From: Alistipes sp. Zagget8
Lineage (GTDB): Bacteria > Bacteroidota > Bacteroidia > Bacteroidales > Rikenellaceae
Length of the DNA stretch: 64,000 nucleotides
Assembly: GCA_001941065.1 (NCBI GenBank)
Contig: MSHJ01000009.1
Coordinates: forward strand, 316,810 to 380,809
Reading direction: 5' to 3'
How positions within the stretch are numbered: the first letter of the stretch is position 1; every line of letters starts with the position of its first letter. The position numbers and the translations under genes were made by a program. Under the pieces are notes generated by a model, which saw only the letters and a program-made list of their open reading frames with translations, was not told the DNA's origin and did no database searches. Below, piece after piece: positions 1-8,542 of the stretch.

Positions 1-1043
1 TCCATGCCCAGTCCGTGTCCGAGTCCGTGGGGCATGAGCATCGTCATCGCCCCGGCGGCCACGGCGTCGGCGGCCGAGCCCTTCAGCAGTCCCAGTCCCA
101 CGAGCCCTTCGGCCAGGGTCATGTAGGCGGCGTTGTGCACCTCGGTGTACATCATGTGGGGTTTGACGATGCGGGCCACATGGTCGTGCGCGGCCAGCAC
201 GATGTTATAAATATCTTCCTGTTTCTGCGTGAAGCGCCCGCTGACGGGGTAGGTGCGGGTGTGGTCCGAGCAGTAGCCTTCGACGCTTTCGCCGCCGGCG
301 TCGCACAGCAGCAGGCGGCCCTCCTCCAGCACGCCGTCGGCGTTGAGATTGTGCAGCGTCTCGCCGTGCTGCGACACGATCGAGGGGAACGACACGCCCT
401 GCCCCAGCGACTTGGCGACGCCTTCGATGGCGCCCGCGATCTGGCGTTCGACGACGCCCGGGCGGCACATCTTCATCGCCGTCGTGTGCATCTCATAACC
501 GATTGTGAAGGCGCGTTCCATCTCCTCGACCTCCTCGGCGCTCTTTTTCTCGCGCATCTCCGCCACGGCGAACATCAGGTCCACCGACTTGTAGTCGTGC
601 AGCAGCGCGGGTTTTATGCCCAGCAGCGCCGACAGCTGGAGTTTGGTCTCCCCGCGGTAGGGCGGCAGGTAGTGGACCCGGCGGCCCAGGGCGACGGCCC
701 TGCGGAGGCGTTTTTCGAGTTCGGCCATCGGGAACGTCGCCGTGATGCCGACCCCGGCGCCCATCTTGCGGAGCGTGGGCTGGGGACCGGTCCAGATGAT
801 GTCCTCGACGGTGAAATCGTCGCCGTACAGCGCCTCCTCGCCCGTGTCGGCATCGATCACCCCGACCACCGACGGGACGTTCAGCCCGAAGTAGTAGCGG
901 AACGACGAATCCTGCCGGAAATAGTAGGCGTTGTTGGGGTAGTTGTTGGGCGACAGAGAGTTGCCCGGAAGCAGGATAAGGCCGCTCCCGATTTTGGTGC
1001 GCAGTTCGTGACGGCGCGCAGTATAGGTTTTTGCGGAGAACAT
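1..1043 (-). CDS. pepP: Xaa-Pro aminopeptidase (M24B family), 3' end outside window
   Basis: Cytosolic metallopeptidase that removes an N-terminal residue preceding proline. Reading leftward from the ATG at 1043, the protein starts MFSAKTYTARRHELRTKI and continues with an AMP_N-type domain (motifs LLPGN, YYFRQDSSFRYYFGL). It runs through the pita-bread catalytic domain to the metal-site motif MPHGLGHGLGM, where the window ends. About 347 codons are visible, and PepP proteins of this group are usually around 450 residues, so the C-terminus lies outside. A good promoter sits 35 bp upstream, inside the end of the next gene, so this gene can be transcribed on its own. The family assignment is firm; the exact substrate preference is not visible. 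Confidence 0.9.
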   Translation of the reverse strand, partial: MFSAKTYTARRHELRTKIGSGLILLPGNSLSPNNYPNNAYYFRQDSSFRYYFGLNVPSVVGVIDADTGEEALYGDDFTVEDIIWTGPQPTLRKMGAGVGITATFPMAELEKRLRRAVALGRRVHYLPPYRGETKLQLSALLGIKPALLHDYKSVDLMFAVAEMREKKSAEEVEEMERAFTIGYEMHTTAMKMCRPGVVERQIAGAIEGVAKSLGQGVSFPSIVSQHGETLHNLNADGVLEEGRLLLCDAGGESVEGYCSDHTRTYPVSGRFTQKQEDIYNIVLAAHDHVARIVKPHMMYTEVHNAAYMTLAEGLVGLGLLKGSAADAVAAGAMTMLMPHGLGHGLGM

Positions 1044-1077
1044 AGGCGTTTGAATAAGAGGATGATCGTTACGCCCC

Positions 1078-1108
1078 CAAATATAGGAAAAAATCCGGGA
1101 TTTGTCAA
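1078..1108 (-). promoter_or_regulatory. Bacteroidetes promoter for pepP
   Basis: On the minus strand the -7 box TATATTTG lies at 1085-1078. A TTG core of a -33 box lies at 1108-1106, 20 bp away. The predicted start of transcription is about 25-30 nt before the pepP ATG. The -33 half overlaps the stop region of the LD-carboxypeptidase gene. Confidence 0.6.
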
Positions 1109-2100
1109 TCTTCGCGGGCAAATTCCACGCGGGCGCCCGTGTCGTCCACCCCGACCGTCACCCGGCGTCCCAGGTAGACCGCCAGGTTGGGGTCCGTATG
1201 CCCTGCGGGGAATCCGAAGACGACGGGTATCCCCAGCGGCCGCGTGTAGGCCGAAATGACGGTGCAGGCATCTGCCACGCCGAATTTCTCCATGCCCAGC
1301 ATCTCCGAGAAGTGGCCCACGACCACGGCCCGGAGGTTTTCGAGTTTGCCGCTGCGTGCGAGGCTCTGCATCATGCGGTCGATGCGGTAGACGAACTCCC
1401 CGACCTCCTCGATCAGCAGCACCGTCGGTTCCTCCGCCGTCAGCTCCTCGGGGGTGCCGTCCGCCGAGCGGATCACCGTGAGGTTGCCTCCGGCCAGACG
1501 TCCTGAGGCCGTTCCGGGCTGGTTGAGCGGATGGGGTTCCACCTCGATGCACACCGTCTCGCCGAACAGCGCCTGCCGCAGCGATTCGGCCGAGGGGTCC
1601 TCCTCCCCGTCGAAATGGAATCCGGCGGGCATCGGGCCGTGGATGCTCTCGATGCGGAGCTTCCGCAGCGCGAGGTGGAGCATGGTGATGTCGCTGAATC
1701 CGACCACCCATTTCGGATGTTCGCGCAGCCGTGCGAGGTCCACGAGCGGTAGTAGCCGCACCGAGCCGTAACCCCCGCGGCAGGCGATCACGGCTTTCAC
1801 CGACGCGTCGTCGAGCATCGCCTGCAGGTCGGCGGCTCGCTGCTCGTCGGTCCCGGCGAAATAGGGTTGTTCGCGGTCGGCGCAGTGGGCGCCGAATTTC
1901 ACGTGCAGGTCCCACGACTCGATCCGTTCGCGGATTTTCGCCGTGTCGGTCTTCAGCGGCAGTTTGCCCGCCGGGGAGACGATGCCCACGGTGTCGCCCG
2001 GCTGCAGGTAGGGCGGGCGGATAAAGGCCGTGGAGTCGGACCCCTGGGCCCCGGCGAAGAGCGGGGCGAGCAGGAGCAGTATCGGAAAGAGGTGTTTCAT
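1105..2100 (-). CDS. LD-carboxypeptidase (peptidase S66) with signal peptide
   Basis: Serine peptidase of the LdcA/MccF family, which removes the terminal D-residue from muropeptide tetrapeptides during murein recycling. The 331-residue protein opens with a hydrophobic signal peptide (MKHLFPILLLLAPLFAGAQG). It then shows the family start PGDTVGIVSPAGKL, the nucleophile region CRGGYGSVRLL near residue 110, the segment HGPMP, and a C-terminal GHTDPNLAVYLG carrying the probable triad His. The start at 2100 is chosen because it begins the signal peptide; an in-frame ATG at 2112 overlaps the previous stop as ATGA. Classical LdcA is cytosolic, so an exported form suggests periplasmic murein trimming. 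It sits 8 bp downstream of the efflux-pump gene, probably in the same transcript. Confidence 0.88.
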   Translation of the reverse strand: MKHLFPILLLLAPLFAGAQGSDSTAFIRPPYLQPGDTVGIVSPAGKLPLKTDTAKIRERIESWDLHVKFGAHCADREQPYFAGTDEQRAADLQAMLDDASVKAVIACRGGYGSVRLLPLVDLARLREHPKWVVGFSDITMLHLALRKLRIESIHGPMPAGFHFDGEEDPSAESLRQALFGETVCIEVEPHPLNQPGTASGRLAGGNLTVIRSADGTPEELTAEEPTVLLIEEVGEFVYRIDRMMQSLARSGKLENLRAVVVGHFSEMLGMEKFGVADACTVISAYTRPLGIPVVFGFPAGHTDPNLAVYLGRRVTVGVDDTGARVEFARED

Positions 2101-2108
2101 GGTCTGGG

Positions 2109-3515
2109 TCATTTGCGCCGGGTGAGTCCTTCGGGCAAGGGTAATGAGATGCGTGAGAGGCTGATGACGGCGCCCGTCACGGCGAAGCCTCCCGCCAGCA
2201 GCAGCGCCGTGTGGGTGCTGTTTTCGGGGACGATATGGAACAGCAGGGCCATCAGCGCCGCGCCCGTGGTCTGGCCGATAAGGCGGGCCGTGGCGAGCAT
2301 GCCGCTGGCCGATCCGCTGCGTTCGGGAGGCGCCGAGGCGATCAGGATGCTGTTGTTGGGCGACTGGAACAGCCCGAATCCCGCGCCGCAGAGCACCAGC
2401 CGCCAGATGATGTCGAAATCGGTCGGATGCTCCGGGAGGAACGCCAGCAGGAACAGTCCCGCAGCCATCATCGTCAAGCCCGTGCCGCCGAGTATGCCGG
2501 CGTGGATGCGTTCGACGAGCATTCCCGCCGCCGGGGCCACGACCATGATCACGGCGGGCCATGCCGTCAGCAGCAGTCCCGTCTGCACGTCGTTGTAGCC
2601 ACAGGCCTCCTGCAGGTAGAAGGGCAGCGCCACCATGGCGAGCATCTGCCCCAGGAACGAGCAGACCGACGTCAGGACCGACACCGAGAAGATCGGGATG
2701 CGCAGCAGGTCGAACGGCAGAATCGGATAGGGTTCGCGCAGCTGGCTGCGGATGAACAGGAATCCGACGATGAGCAGCGCCGCGACGCCCAGCGAGAGGA
2801 TACGCGGGTCCAATCCGTGGGAGAATCCCTCGACCGAGGCCATCAGCAGTCCGAACGTCAGGGCGTTCATCACGGCGTCGCGCCAGTCGAAGCGGTGGCC
2901 GCTGATCCGCACGGGATTCGCCGGCAGGAACCTCCGGCTGAGCGACAGGGCGATGAGCCCCATCGGGATGTTGACGGCGAACAGCCACGGCCAGTCGGCC
3001 ACGGAGAGGATGCCTGCGGCGAGTGTGGGCCCGGCCACCGACGACACGGCGACGACCGTGGCGTTGATGCCCATGCCGCGTCCCAGCCGGGCTTTGGGGT
3101 AGATGAAACGTATCAGCGTGGTGTTGACCGAGGTGATGGCCGCCGCGCCGAATCCCTGCATGACGCGGGCCAGCACGAGGGTCTGGAGCGACCCCGAGAG
3201 GGAACACCCCACCGACGCCACGGTGAAGAGCATCAGTCCGCCGATGTAGATTTTGCGGTAGCCCACCACGTCTCCGAGCGCCGAGAACGACAGCAGCGAG
3301 ACCATGATGGCCAGCTGGTAGGCGTTGACGATCCAGATGGAGTCGGCGGCGGAGATGCCCAGCTCTGCGCCGATGGTGGGCAGTGCGACGTTGGCGATGG
3401 TTCCGTCGATGACCGAGAGCGAGACGCCGAAGGCCACGGCCAGGATGGCCCCGAGCCGCCGGGGCATCGGCAGTCCGTCGGCGGGACGTTCGGGTATGTG
3501 GGGTGTGGCGTACAT
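2109..3515 (-). CDS. MFS drug/proton antiporter, DHA2 (14-helix EmrB/QacA) type
   Basis: Inner-membrane efflux pump of 468 residues with evenly spaced hydrophobic helices. The first helix ends in the DHA2 signature SVIDGTIANVALPTI. Motif A is present as GDVVGYRKIYIGG, and the antiporter motif C region reads SVAGPTLAAGIL. The N-terminal segment containing DGLP resembles other Bacteroidetes members, which supports the start at 3515, although the nearby -7 box leaves only a very short leader. An alternative is Met17 at 3467. The substrate cannot be read from sequence. The stop overlaps a possible start of the LD-carboxypeptidase, so the two are probably co-transcribed. Confidence 0.88.
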   Translation of the reverse strand: MYATPHIPERPADGLPMPRRLGAILAVAFGVSLSVIDGTIANVALPTIGAELGISAADSIWIVNAYQLAIMVSLLSFSALGDVVGYRKIYIGGLMLFTVASVGCSLSGSLQTLVLARVMQGFGAAAITSVNTTLIRFIYPKARLGRGMGINATVVAVSSVAGPTLAAGILSVADWPWLFAVNIPMGLIALSLSRRFLPANPVRISGHRFDWRDAVMNALTFGLLMASVEGFSHGLDPRILSLGVAALLIVGFLFIRSQLREPYPILPFDLLRIPIFSVSVLTSVCSFLGQMLAMVALPFYLQEACGYNDVQTGLLLTAWPAVIMVVAPAAGMLVERIHAGILGGTGLTMMAAGLFLLAFLPEHPTDFDIIWRLVLCGAGFGLFQSPNNSILIASAPPERSGSASGMLATARLIGQTTGAALMALLFHIVPENSTHTALLLAGGFAVTGAVISLSRISLPLPEGLTRRK

Positions 3516-3523
3516 GGCGACTG

Positions 3524-3558
3524 CAAAAGTAGGGAATTTTCTGTACTTATTCCTGCAA
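3524..3558 (-). promoter_or_regulatory. Probable promoter for the MFS/LD-carboxypeptidase pair
   Basis: Minus-strand -7 box TACTTTTG at 3531-3524, with a TTTG at 3558-3555. The 23-bp spacing is a little longer than the usual 19-20, and the -7 box lies only 9 bp before the annotated ATG. The rest of 3559-3719 shows no convincing gene or site. Confidence 0.45.
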
Positions 3559-3719
3559 AAAGTGCCAAAAGCTCTCCGACGGACGCCTCCGCCTGTTTCG
3601 TGCGGCCAACGCCGATCGTTATGCCGAAACGCCCCGAAGGGGTCGAATGACCGCCGGGAATGCCGCGGGGCCGTTGTGGAACGACTCGCGCGAATGCCGG
3701 TCGGCCGTCGTGAATACTG

Positions 3720-3753
3720 AAAATGGCCTTACCAGATTCAGTAAGGCCATTTT
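3720..3753 (-). terminator. Terminator of the BNR_4/GH88/GH97 operon
   Basis: Inverted repeat of 13-bp arms (AAAATGGCCTTAC at 3720-3732, GTAAGGCCATTTT at 3741-3753) with an 8-nt loop. It begins 20 bp after the minus-strand stop at 3773, and U-rich arms on both sides allow it to work in both directions. Confidence 0.85.
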
Positions 3754-3772
3754 TGCGTGCAGGTTCCGATTG

Positions 3773-5095
3773 CTATAACTTGTATAAAACCAATTTGGTG
3801 GGCGGAGTGTCTTCTGTCGGTTTCCGGTCTTGATTGACCGACAGGGTCTCCCAGCGCAGCAGGTATCCGTTCTTCACTAATGTTTTGACCTGCATATTCG
3901 GATAGCCCGACGTCGGTTTCAGGAAATGGGCGGGAATTGCCTCTTTGGACGGTTGCTGGCCGACGATTTTCAGCGTGTTCTCGTCGATCAGTAAAATCCC
4001 GTTGCCTTCTTTGTAGTGTTTGTACTCAAAAGCCAGTTTGCCGTCTCCGATGACATGGGGCGCAGCGATCCAGATGTTTGCCGGCATGGAACCGTAGCCT
4101 GAGAAATACCAGCGGTGTTTCCAGTCGGTTATTTGTGCAAGACGCCAGTCGTTGTTCTCAAAGCGGGCGATATAGAGCTGGTTGTTGCCGTTCCGGTCGA
4201 ATTTGTGATAACCGATTATGATTCGTTTCTGGGAGTCGAATCCTATCTTGATTCCGGGATTGAACAGGCCCCCTTTTACAGGGGTCGGGTCTACATACAA
4301 TACGGAATCGTTCAGGGTGATCGGGAGTTCCACCTTCTCGCCCCTGATGCTTTCCCAATGGATCAGATCAGGGCTCTTGGCATAAGAAAGCGTGTGGTTG
4401 GACGAACAATCCCCCGTGTTGCGCCACACCCAAATCAGGTGGAACACTCCGTCAGGACCTAATACCGGACCGCTCATATACGCACTCATCGTATTGTCGG
4501 CGCTGCGGCCATTGATTAACGCCTCGTTTATCAAACGCTTCCAGGTGCGTGTTTTCTGATCGTAGATGTTGTACAGTTCGTAGCCGTCGCCGCTTCCTCC
4601 CGAACGATAATGGAAAATCAGCCTGTTTTCCCTGTCGCGCATGAATGTGGGGTATGTGACCCGGTATTCATCGTCTCCGGTCATGGTTTTGATCCTTTTG
4701 AGCGATTGAATGTCGTAAGGCTTCTCACTCCTGAAATAGACCAATGTGTCATTGTGCATATTGCCGCTGAGGTGGATGTAACCCTCATTGTCGGTCGTCA
4801 TCGTTATGTAGTTGTGCGAATCCCAGCCGACAAAGCTGTCCAGTTTGCGGTATTCCCATTTATCGGAATTGATACGGCGAGCTGCAACGGTCATCTGGCG
4901 TTTCGCGTCGTAAAAGGCCACAAACTGTTTTTTGCCGGCTATCATCATGTCGAAACCGACGGGAAACGACGAAACGACCTCGCCCACTTCCAATCCGGAC
5001 GGTTTAATGACTGATTGCTTCGGGGTTTTCGCAACCCCGTTCGCACACCACATGGTGAGGAATAAAATGGTGCTGATTAAGATTCGGTTTTTCAT
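3773..5095 (-). CDS. BNR_4 beta-propeller protein, candidate uronate-cleaving lyase/rhamnosyl-glucuronate enzyme
   Basis: Exported 440-residue protein (signal peptide roughly 1-22) that reads as a seven-bladed beta-propeller of the BNR_4 group. That group contains the PL24/PL25 ulvan lyases and the GH145/PL42-type enzymes that cleave L-rhamnose-alpha-1,4-glucuronate. Visible motifs are WDSHNYITM with His94, LSGNMHND with His114, and LIFHYRSGGSGDGYELYN with Tyr163 and Arg164. The 20-residue gap between the two His matches the catalytic pair I recall for PL25. It is the last gene of a minus operon, 34 bp after a GH88 gene, the usual partner of a lyase that leaves an unsaturated uronate. The fold is well supported; the exact linkage is inference. 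Confidence 0.72.
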   Translation of the reverse strand: MKNRILISTILFLTMWCANGVAKTPKQSVIKPSGLEVGEVVSSFPVGFDMMIAGKKQFVAFYDAKRQMTVAARRINSDKWEYRKLDSFVGWDSHNYITMTTDNEGYIHLSGNMHNDTLVYFRSEKPYDIQSLKRIKTMTGDDEYRVTYPTFMRDRENRLIFHYRSGGSGDGYELYNIYDQKTRTWKRLINEALINGRSADNTMSAYMSGPVLGPDGVFHLIWVWRNTGDCSSNHTLSYAKSPDLIHWESIRGEKVELPITLNDSVLYVDPTPVKGGLFNPGIKIGFDSQKRIIIGYHKFDRNGNNQLYIARFENNDWRLAQITDWKHRWYFSGYGSMPANIWIAAPHVIGDGKLAFEYKHYKEGNGILLIDENTLKIVGQQPSKEAIPAHFLKPTSGYPNMQVKTLVKNGYLLRWETLSVNQDRKPTEDTPPTKLVLYKL

Positions 5096-5129
5096 ATCAG
5101 GTAAGATTTAATAGCTTTCAAAAACAAGT

Positions 5130-6308
5130 TTACAGCATTTTCAGGCGATGCAATGCCTCGATGTAGTAGTAATCCGCATAGACGATCGACGCATCGATCT
5201 CGCTGCCGTCAGGGTAGTGCCCTGTGGAGTGGAGCAGGAAGGCTACATTTTTATCACGGCTCTGGTATTTTTCCGAAGATAGTGAAATGAGCATCTTTTG
5301 GGCGATGCCGAGGTAGTATTCGGATAATTGCGCGTCGTCCACCAACTGGGATAGTTCGATTAATCCGGACGCGGTGACAGATGCTGCCGAAGCATCCCGC
5401 GGCGCATTGGGTATGTCGGGGTCGGAGTAATCCCAATAAGGCACATAATCCTCGGGGATATTTTCTAACAGACGGTCGGCTGCCTTGCAGGCTGTCTGAA
5501 GAAAGGCTTTCTCGCCGGTTTCTCGGAATGCCATTGCAAAACCGTAAACAGCCCAGGCCTGTCCGCGTGCCCACATCGATTCATCGGCGTATCCCTGATG
5601 TGTCACCCGGGCCAGACGATTGCCCGATATGGTGTCATAGACAACGACGTGATAGGTGGAATAGTCGTCCCGGAACTGGTTTTCCATCGTGACCTCAGCG
5701 TGCCTTTTGGCAATATCGTATAGCCGCTGCGAACCCCCGTTCTTGGCAGCCCAGAACAGCAGCTCGAGATTTATCATGTTGTCGATGATGGTGTTGTGCG
5801 GCCACGATTTCGTCTTGCACATTCCCGGCCAGGAATTGATGGTCCCTACGACCGGATTGTAGAGCAGGGCCAGGGAGTCCGCTGCGCGAAGAAGCTGCTT
5901 TTTATACTCGGGATTCTGTGTCAGCCGATAACCCTGTCCGAGACTGCAAAAAAACATGAAGCCCAGATCGTGACTGTGATTTTTGTTGTCGAGGATCGGG
6001 ATGATCGCTTCCGAGAAACGCTCTGCCTGGCGCTTTATCTCCTCGTCTTTCGTAAATTCATAGTCGTACCATAGGATGCCCGGCCAAAATCCGCAGGTCC
6101 AGTCGTTTATATCGGAGCAGTGCCATTGGGGGTCGGATGCGTCCGCTGCGATATTGCGGGCTCCCCTGCCGGGGTCGGTCATATTTGGTAATGCCTTGCG
6201 GATTTGTGCATCGCAGTATGCGAGTTCTTTGTCCACATCTATTTTTTTATCGACTGCACACGAAGCGGCCATACACGAAATGAGCGATACCAACACTAAT
6301 TTATTCAT
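5130..6308 (-). CDS. GH88 unsaturated uronyl (glucuronyl) hydrolase, lipoprotein
   Basis: Removes the 4,5-unsaturated uronic acid left at the non-reducing end by a polysaccharide lyase, acting by vinyl-ether hydration. The protein of about 392 residues has a lipobox ending MAASC (Cys17), so it should be membrane-anchored. The alpha6/alpha6 barrel signatures are clear: WTCGFWPGILWY, NHSHDLGFMF with Asp114, NTIIDNMINLELLFW with Asp176, and ESMWARGQAWAVYG. The 62-residue Asp-Asp spacing agrees with the catalytic pair of characterised GH88 enzymes. I chose Met at 6308, which starts the lipoprotein signal, over the upstream in-frame Met at 6329. It lies 34 bp from both neighbours, in operon with GH97 and the BNR_4 protein. 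Confidence 0.88.
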   Translation of the reverse strand: MNKLVLVSLISCMAASCAVDKKIDVDKELAYCDAQIRKALPNMTDPGRGARNIAADASDPQWHCSDINDWTCGFWPGILWYDYEFTKDEEIKRQAERFSEAIIPILDNKNHSHDLGFMFFCSLGQGYRLTQNPEYKKQLLRAADSLALLYNPVVGTINSWPGMCKTKSWPHNTIIDNMINLELLFWAAKNGGSQRLYDIAKRHAEVTMENQFRDDYSTYHVVVYDTISGNRLARVTHQGYADESMWARGQAWAVYGFAMAFRETGEKAFLQTACKAADRLLENIPEDYVPYWDYSDPDIPNAPRDASAASVTASGLIELSQLVDDAQLSEYYLGIAQKMLISLSSEKYQSRDKNVAFLLHSTGHYPDGSEIDASIVYADYYYIEALHRLKML

Positions 6309-6342
6309 ATACCCAATATATAATCTCATTGATGTCTTTTAA

Positions 6343-8199
6343 TTATTTCTCCCTGATTATCATTGCAACGCCTCCTCGGGGAAGCACGTCGAACGTTAAA
6401 ACATTTTTTGACTTTACGTCTTTGTTCGTTATTGCGACGTGTGTTCTTGTTTTCACCTTCTCGCCTCCGTCGGTATAAATGGTCGATACGTATTTTTTAT
6501 CCGGGTCCAGGAAATTCATCGCTATATCGATGGTGCGGGCATCGTTGTTCGTGATCGCTGCGACGAACCATACCCCGTCTTTTTTGCGGGCGATGGCTAT
6601 GTGCTCTCCGATCTGGCCCGAAAGAATGCGTGTGTCGTCCCATACCGTCGCGAGCGCGTTGAAGAAATCCAGTTCCGGTTCATCCTGGGCATTCTGGGGG
6701 GAGTCATACCAATACAGGAACTGGAGCGGACTGTAATTGATCACGGATAGAGCCATTTGGTGTACGGCGGTGTTTTTCAGGAAACGGGCATTCAGGCTGG
6801 TCGCCAGGTCCGGTTTGAGTTCGGGCCTGTGGAAATAGCATACCGTGGCGTCGGCGGCTCCGGCGAGGAACCGGGTGAACGGCTGGGTCGTGTTGACTGT
6901 CCCGTCGGGGAACTCCTCGTTGCCCCGGACTCCCTCCTGGGTGAGAAGGTTCGGGTAGGTGCGGCTGAATCCTGTCGGCCGGTACTCGTCGTGAATATCC
7001 ACCATCAGATGATATTTCGCACATCGCTGGACGGCATCGTGCAGCCATGAGGTCCAGCGGTATGAGCCCACGTGTACGAATCCGAATTTAATGCCGGCGA
7101 TTCCCCAAGACTGGTATAGAGGTAAAATCTCTTCCAGATAATTGGTTAGGGCGCGTTGATTGACATAGAGCCAAACGCCTATACCTTTGCTTTTGGCGTA
7201 TTTTACGATCTCCGGAATATCCAACGAACGGACCGGTTTGCGCGGGTCGGAGGTTTTCAAGGCTTCCGGGCCATACCATCCTGCGTCGAAATGGATATAT
7301 TCGAGTCCGCGTTTTGCGGCAAAATCGATCACCTCTTTGGCCGCTTCGGTCGAAAGCCGCGTTACACGCATTACTTTTCCCGGCTTGATCCACGAGGTGT
7401 CTTCTATCCGGCACGGGTCGTTGAGATTCAGGATAATATCGTTGTTAGCCAGCAAATCCGCCGCACTCCCGGCAACCATCACGAGCCGCCAGGGAGTTGC
7501 AAATGGAGCAAAGTCCTCGACGTCGTCGTACATTTTGCAGCGGATGATGTTTTTCTCTCCTTTCCGCACGAAAAATTTGGTCCGGCAATAATTTATCACC
7601 TCGCCTTCACACAATGCGGCATAAAGGCCGTTCGCGAGTTTCAGCGTTAACGGCCGTTCGGCCTCTCCCGGCCAATTCTGAACGGGCATCCGGGTATGCA
7701 CGGCCTGGGCATACGGGGCAAACCAGCACTCGGTATTTTCCGGAACGCAGAATGTGGTCGACTCTTTTTCTATGCGAACGTGACCATTGCCCGTGTATGC
7801 ATAACGAAAGGCGATACCTTCATTATAGGCCCTGACGACGAAATTCAGCACCTCTTTTTTCCCTTTGGCCTTTAAGACGACCGTACTTTGATTATAGCAG
7901 TCCTTTACGACAGCCCGTTCGCCATAAACCGGACGCCACGTCGTATCGACGCTTTTGACCTCTCCCGGCGTTATCGACTCTATATTGTCGTGATAACCGC
8001 TTATGCCCAATTCCGAAGGCAATATCACCTGTTTCTCCCGGTTGGTGATCTCATATTCGATTTTTCCGGTATTGGAGTCGAGATTCATATCGAATTTCAG
8101 GTTTCCGTCGGGGGAAATCACCGTTACGTTTTGCGCAGAGGCGACGATAGTGCATAATAACAGCGCTGTCGTAGAAAAAAACAATCTCTTTGGGCTCAT
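6343..8199 (-). CDS. GH97 family glycosidase with atypical catalytic residues
   Basis: Exported 618-residue protein of family GH97 (alpha-glucosidases and alpha-galactosidases): signal peptide 1-22, N-terminal beta-supersandwich, (beta/alpha)8 barrel from about residue 275, and a C-terminal beta-sandwich. Family hallmarks include YIHFDAGWYG (301-310), RPTGFSRTYPN (407-417) and GVRGNEEF, with the probable catalytic acid Glu428. The position used as Asp nucleophile by retaining members is Gly373 (IKFGFVH). The base position after the HxE motif is Asp404 rather than Glu. I see no glutamate in the VNQR segment (346-349) where inverting members have a second base. Activity and mechanism are therefore open. 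First gene of the three-gene minus operon. Confidence 0.85.
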   Translation of the reverse strand: MSPKRLFFSTTALLLCTIVASAQNVTVISPDGNLKFDMNLDSNTGKIEYEITNREKQVILPSELGISGYHDNIESITPGEVKSVDTTWRPVYGERAVVKDCYNQSTVVLKAKGKKEVLNFVVRAYNEGIAFRYAYTGNGHVRIEKESTTFCVPENTECWFAPYAQAVHTRMPVQNWPGEAERPLTLKLANGLYAALCEGEVINYCRTKFFVRKGEKNIIRCKMYDDVEDFAPFATPWRLVMVAGSAADLLANNDIILNLNDPCRIEDTSWIKPGKVMRVTRLSTEAAKEVIDFAAKRGLEYIHFDAGWYGPEALKTSDPRKPVRSLDIPEIVKYAKSKGIGVWLYVNQRALTNYLEEILPLYQSWGIAGIKFGFVHVGSYRWTSWLHDAVQRCAKYHLMVDIHDEYRPTGFSRTYPNLLTQEGVRGNEEFPDGTVNTTQPFTRFLAGAADATVCYFHRPELKPDLATSLNARFLKNTAVHQMALSVINYSPLQFLYWYDSPQNAQDEPELDFFNALATVWDDTRILSGQIGEHIAIARKKDGVWFVAAITNNDARTIDIAMNFLDPDKKYVSTIYTDGGEKVKTRTHVAITNKDVKSKNVLTFDVLPRGGVAMIIREK

Positions 8200-8279
8200 A
8201 CTTTAAAATGTATTTGAATATGTCAGGTTAACACGATATGGATCCGCCTATACGTCGGACGAGGCGTTATATCACTATA

Positions 8280-8287
8280 CAAATGTA
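8280..8287 (-). promoter_or_regulatory. -7 box for the GH97 operon
   Basis: TACATTTG on the minus strand fits TAnnTTTG and lies 80 bp before the GH97 ATG. No clear TTTG -33 box is seen, which would be consistent with activation by a regulator such as the HTCS. Confidence 0.45.
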
Positions 8288-8363
8288 CGCAGACGGTGTA
8301 TTTCCGTCTATTCTAAATGTGTTTTTTTAATGCCTATAATAACAAAAGACAATTATTAAGACG

Positions 8364-8400
8364 GCAAATGTCTAAATAAGCAAGCTTTTTAGACATTTGC
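8364..8400. repeat. Perfect 13-bp inverted repeat upstream of GH97
   Basis: GCAAATGTCTAAA at 8364-8376 and its exact complement at 8388-8400, separated by 11 bp. It lies about 165 bp upstream of the GH97 start and 143 bp after the GH36 stop, with no T-tract. It could be a regulator site or a transcript hairpin. Confidence 0.75.
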
Positions 8401-8497
8401 GCTACATGGCACCTGGTATGATACGGCATTATTTCATGCCGGGAGATTGTATGCTGCCTCCTTGCAGGATGGCGGCCGGGAATTCGGGCCTGTCGGG

Positions 8498-8532
8498 GGT
8501 CGGGAGAACAGCCGGCAGCTGTTCTCCCGACC
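8498..8532 (-). terminator. Strong hairpin after GH36
   Basis: Perfect 15-bp stem (8498-8512 with 8518-8532) and a 5-nt loop, 10 bp past the minus-strand stop of the GH36 gene. No T-run follows, so it may act as an RNA-stabilising 3' hairpin as much as a terminator. Confidence 0.65.
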
Positions 8533-8542
8533 GGTTATCGCT

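Larger units (their letters stand above)
8200..8542 (-). other. Regulatory intergenic region between GH36 and GH97
   Basis: No gene is visible in this 343-bp stretch. It holds the strong hairpin after GH36 (8498-8532), an AT-rich perfect inverted repeat (8364-8400) and a -7 box for GH97 (8287-8280). These are listed separately. Confidence 0.7.

Noticed and set aside
2211..3650. 479-codon plus-strand frame opposite the MFS gene
   Set aside because: Extremely His/Gln/Arg-rich, no hydrophobic core; shadow of a transporter with clear helices.
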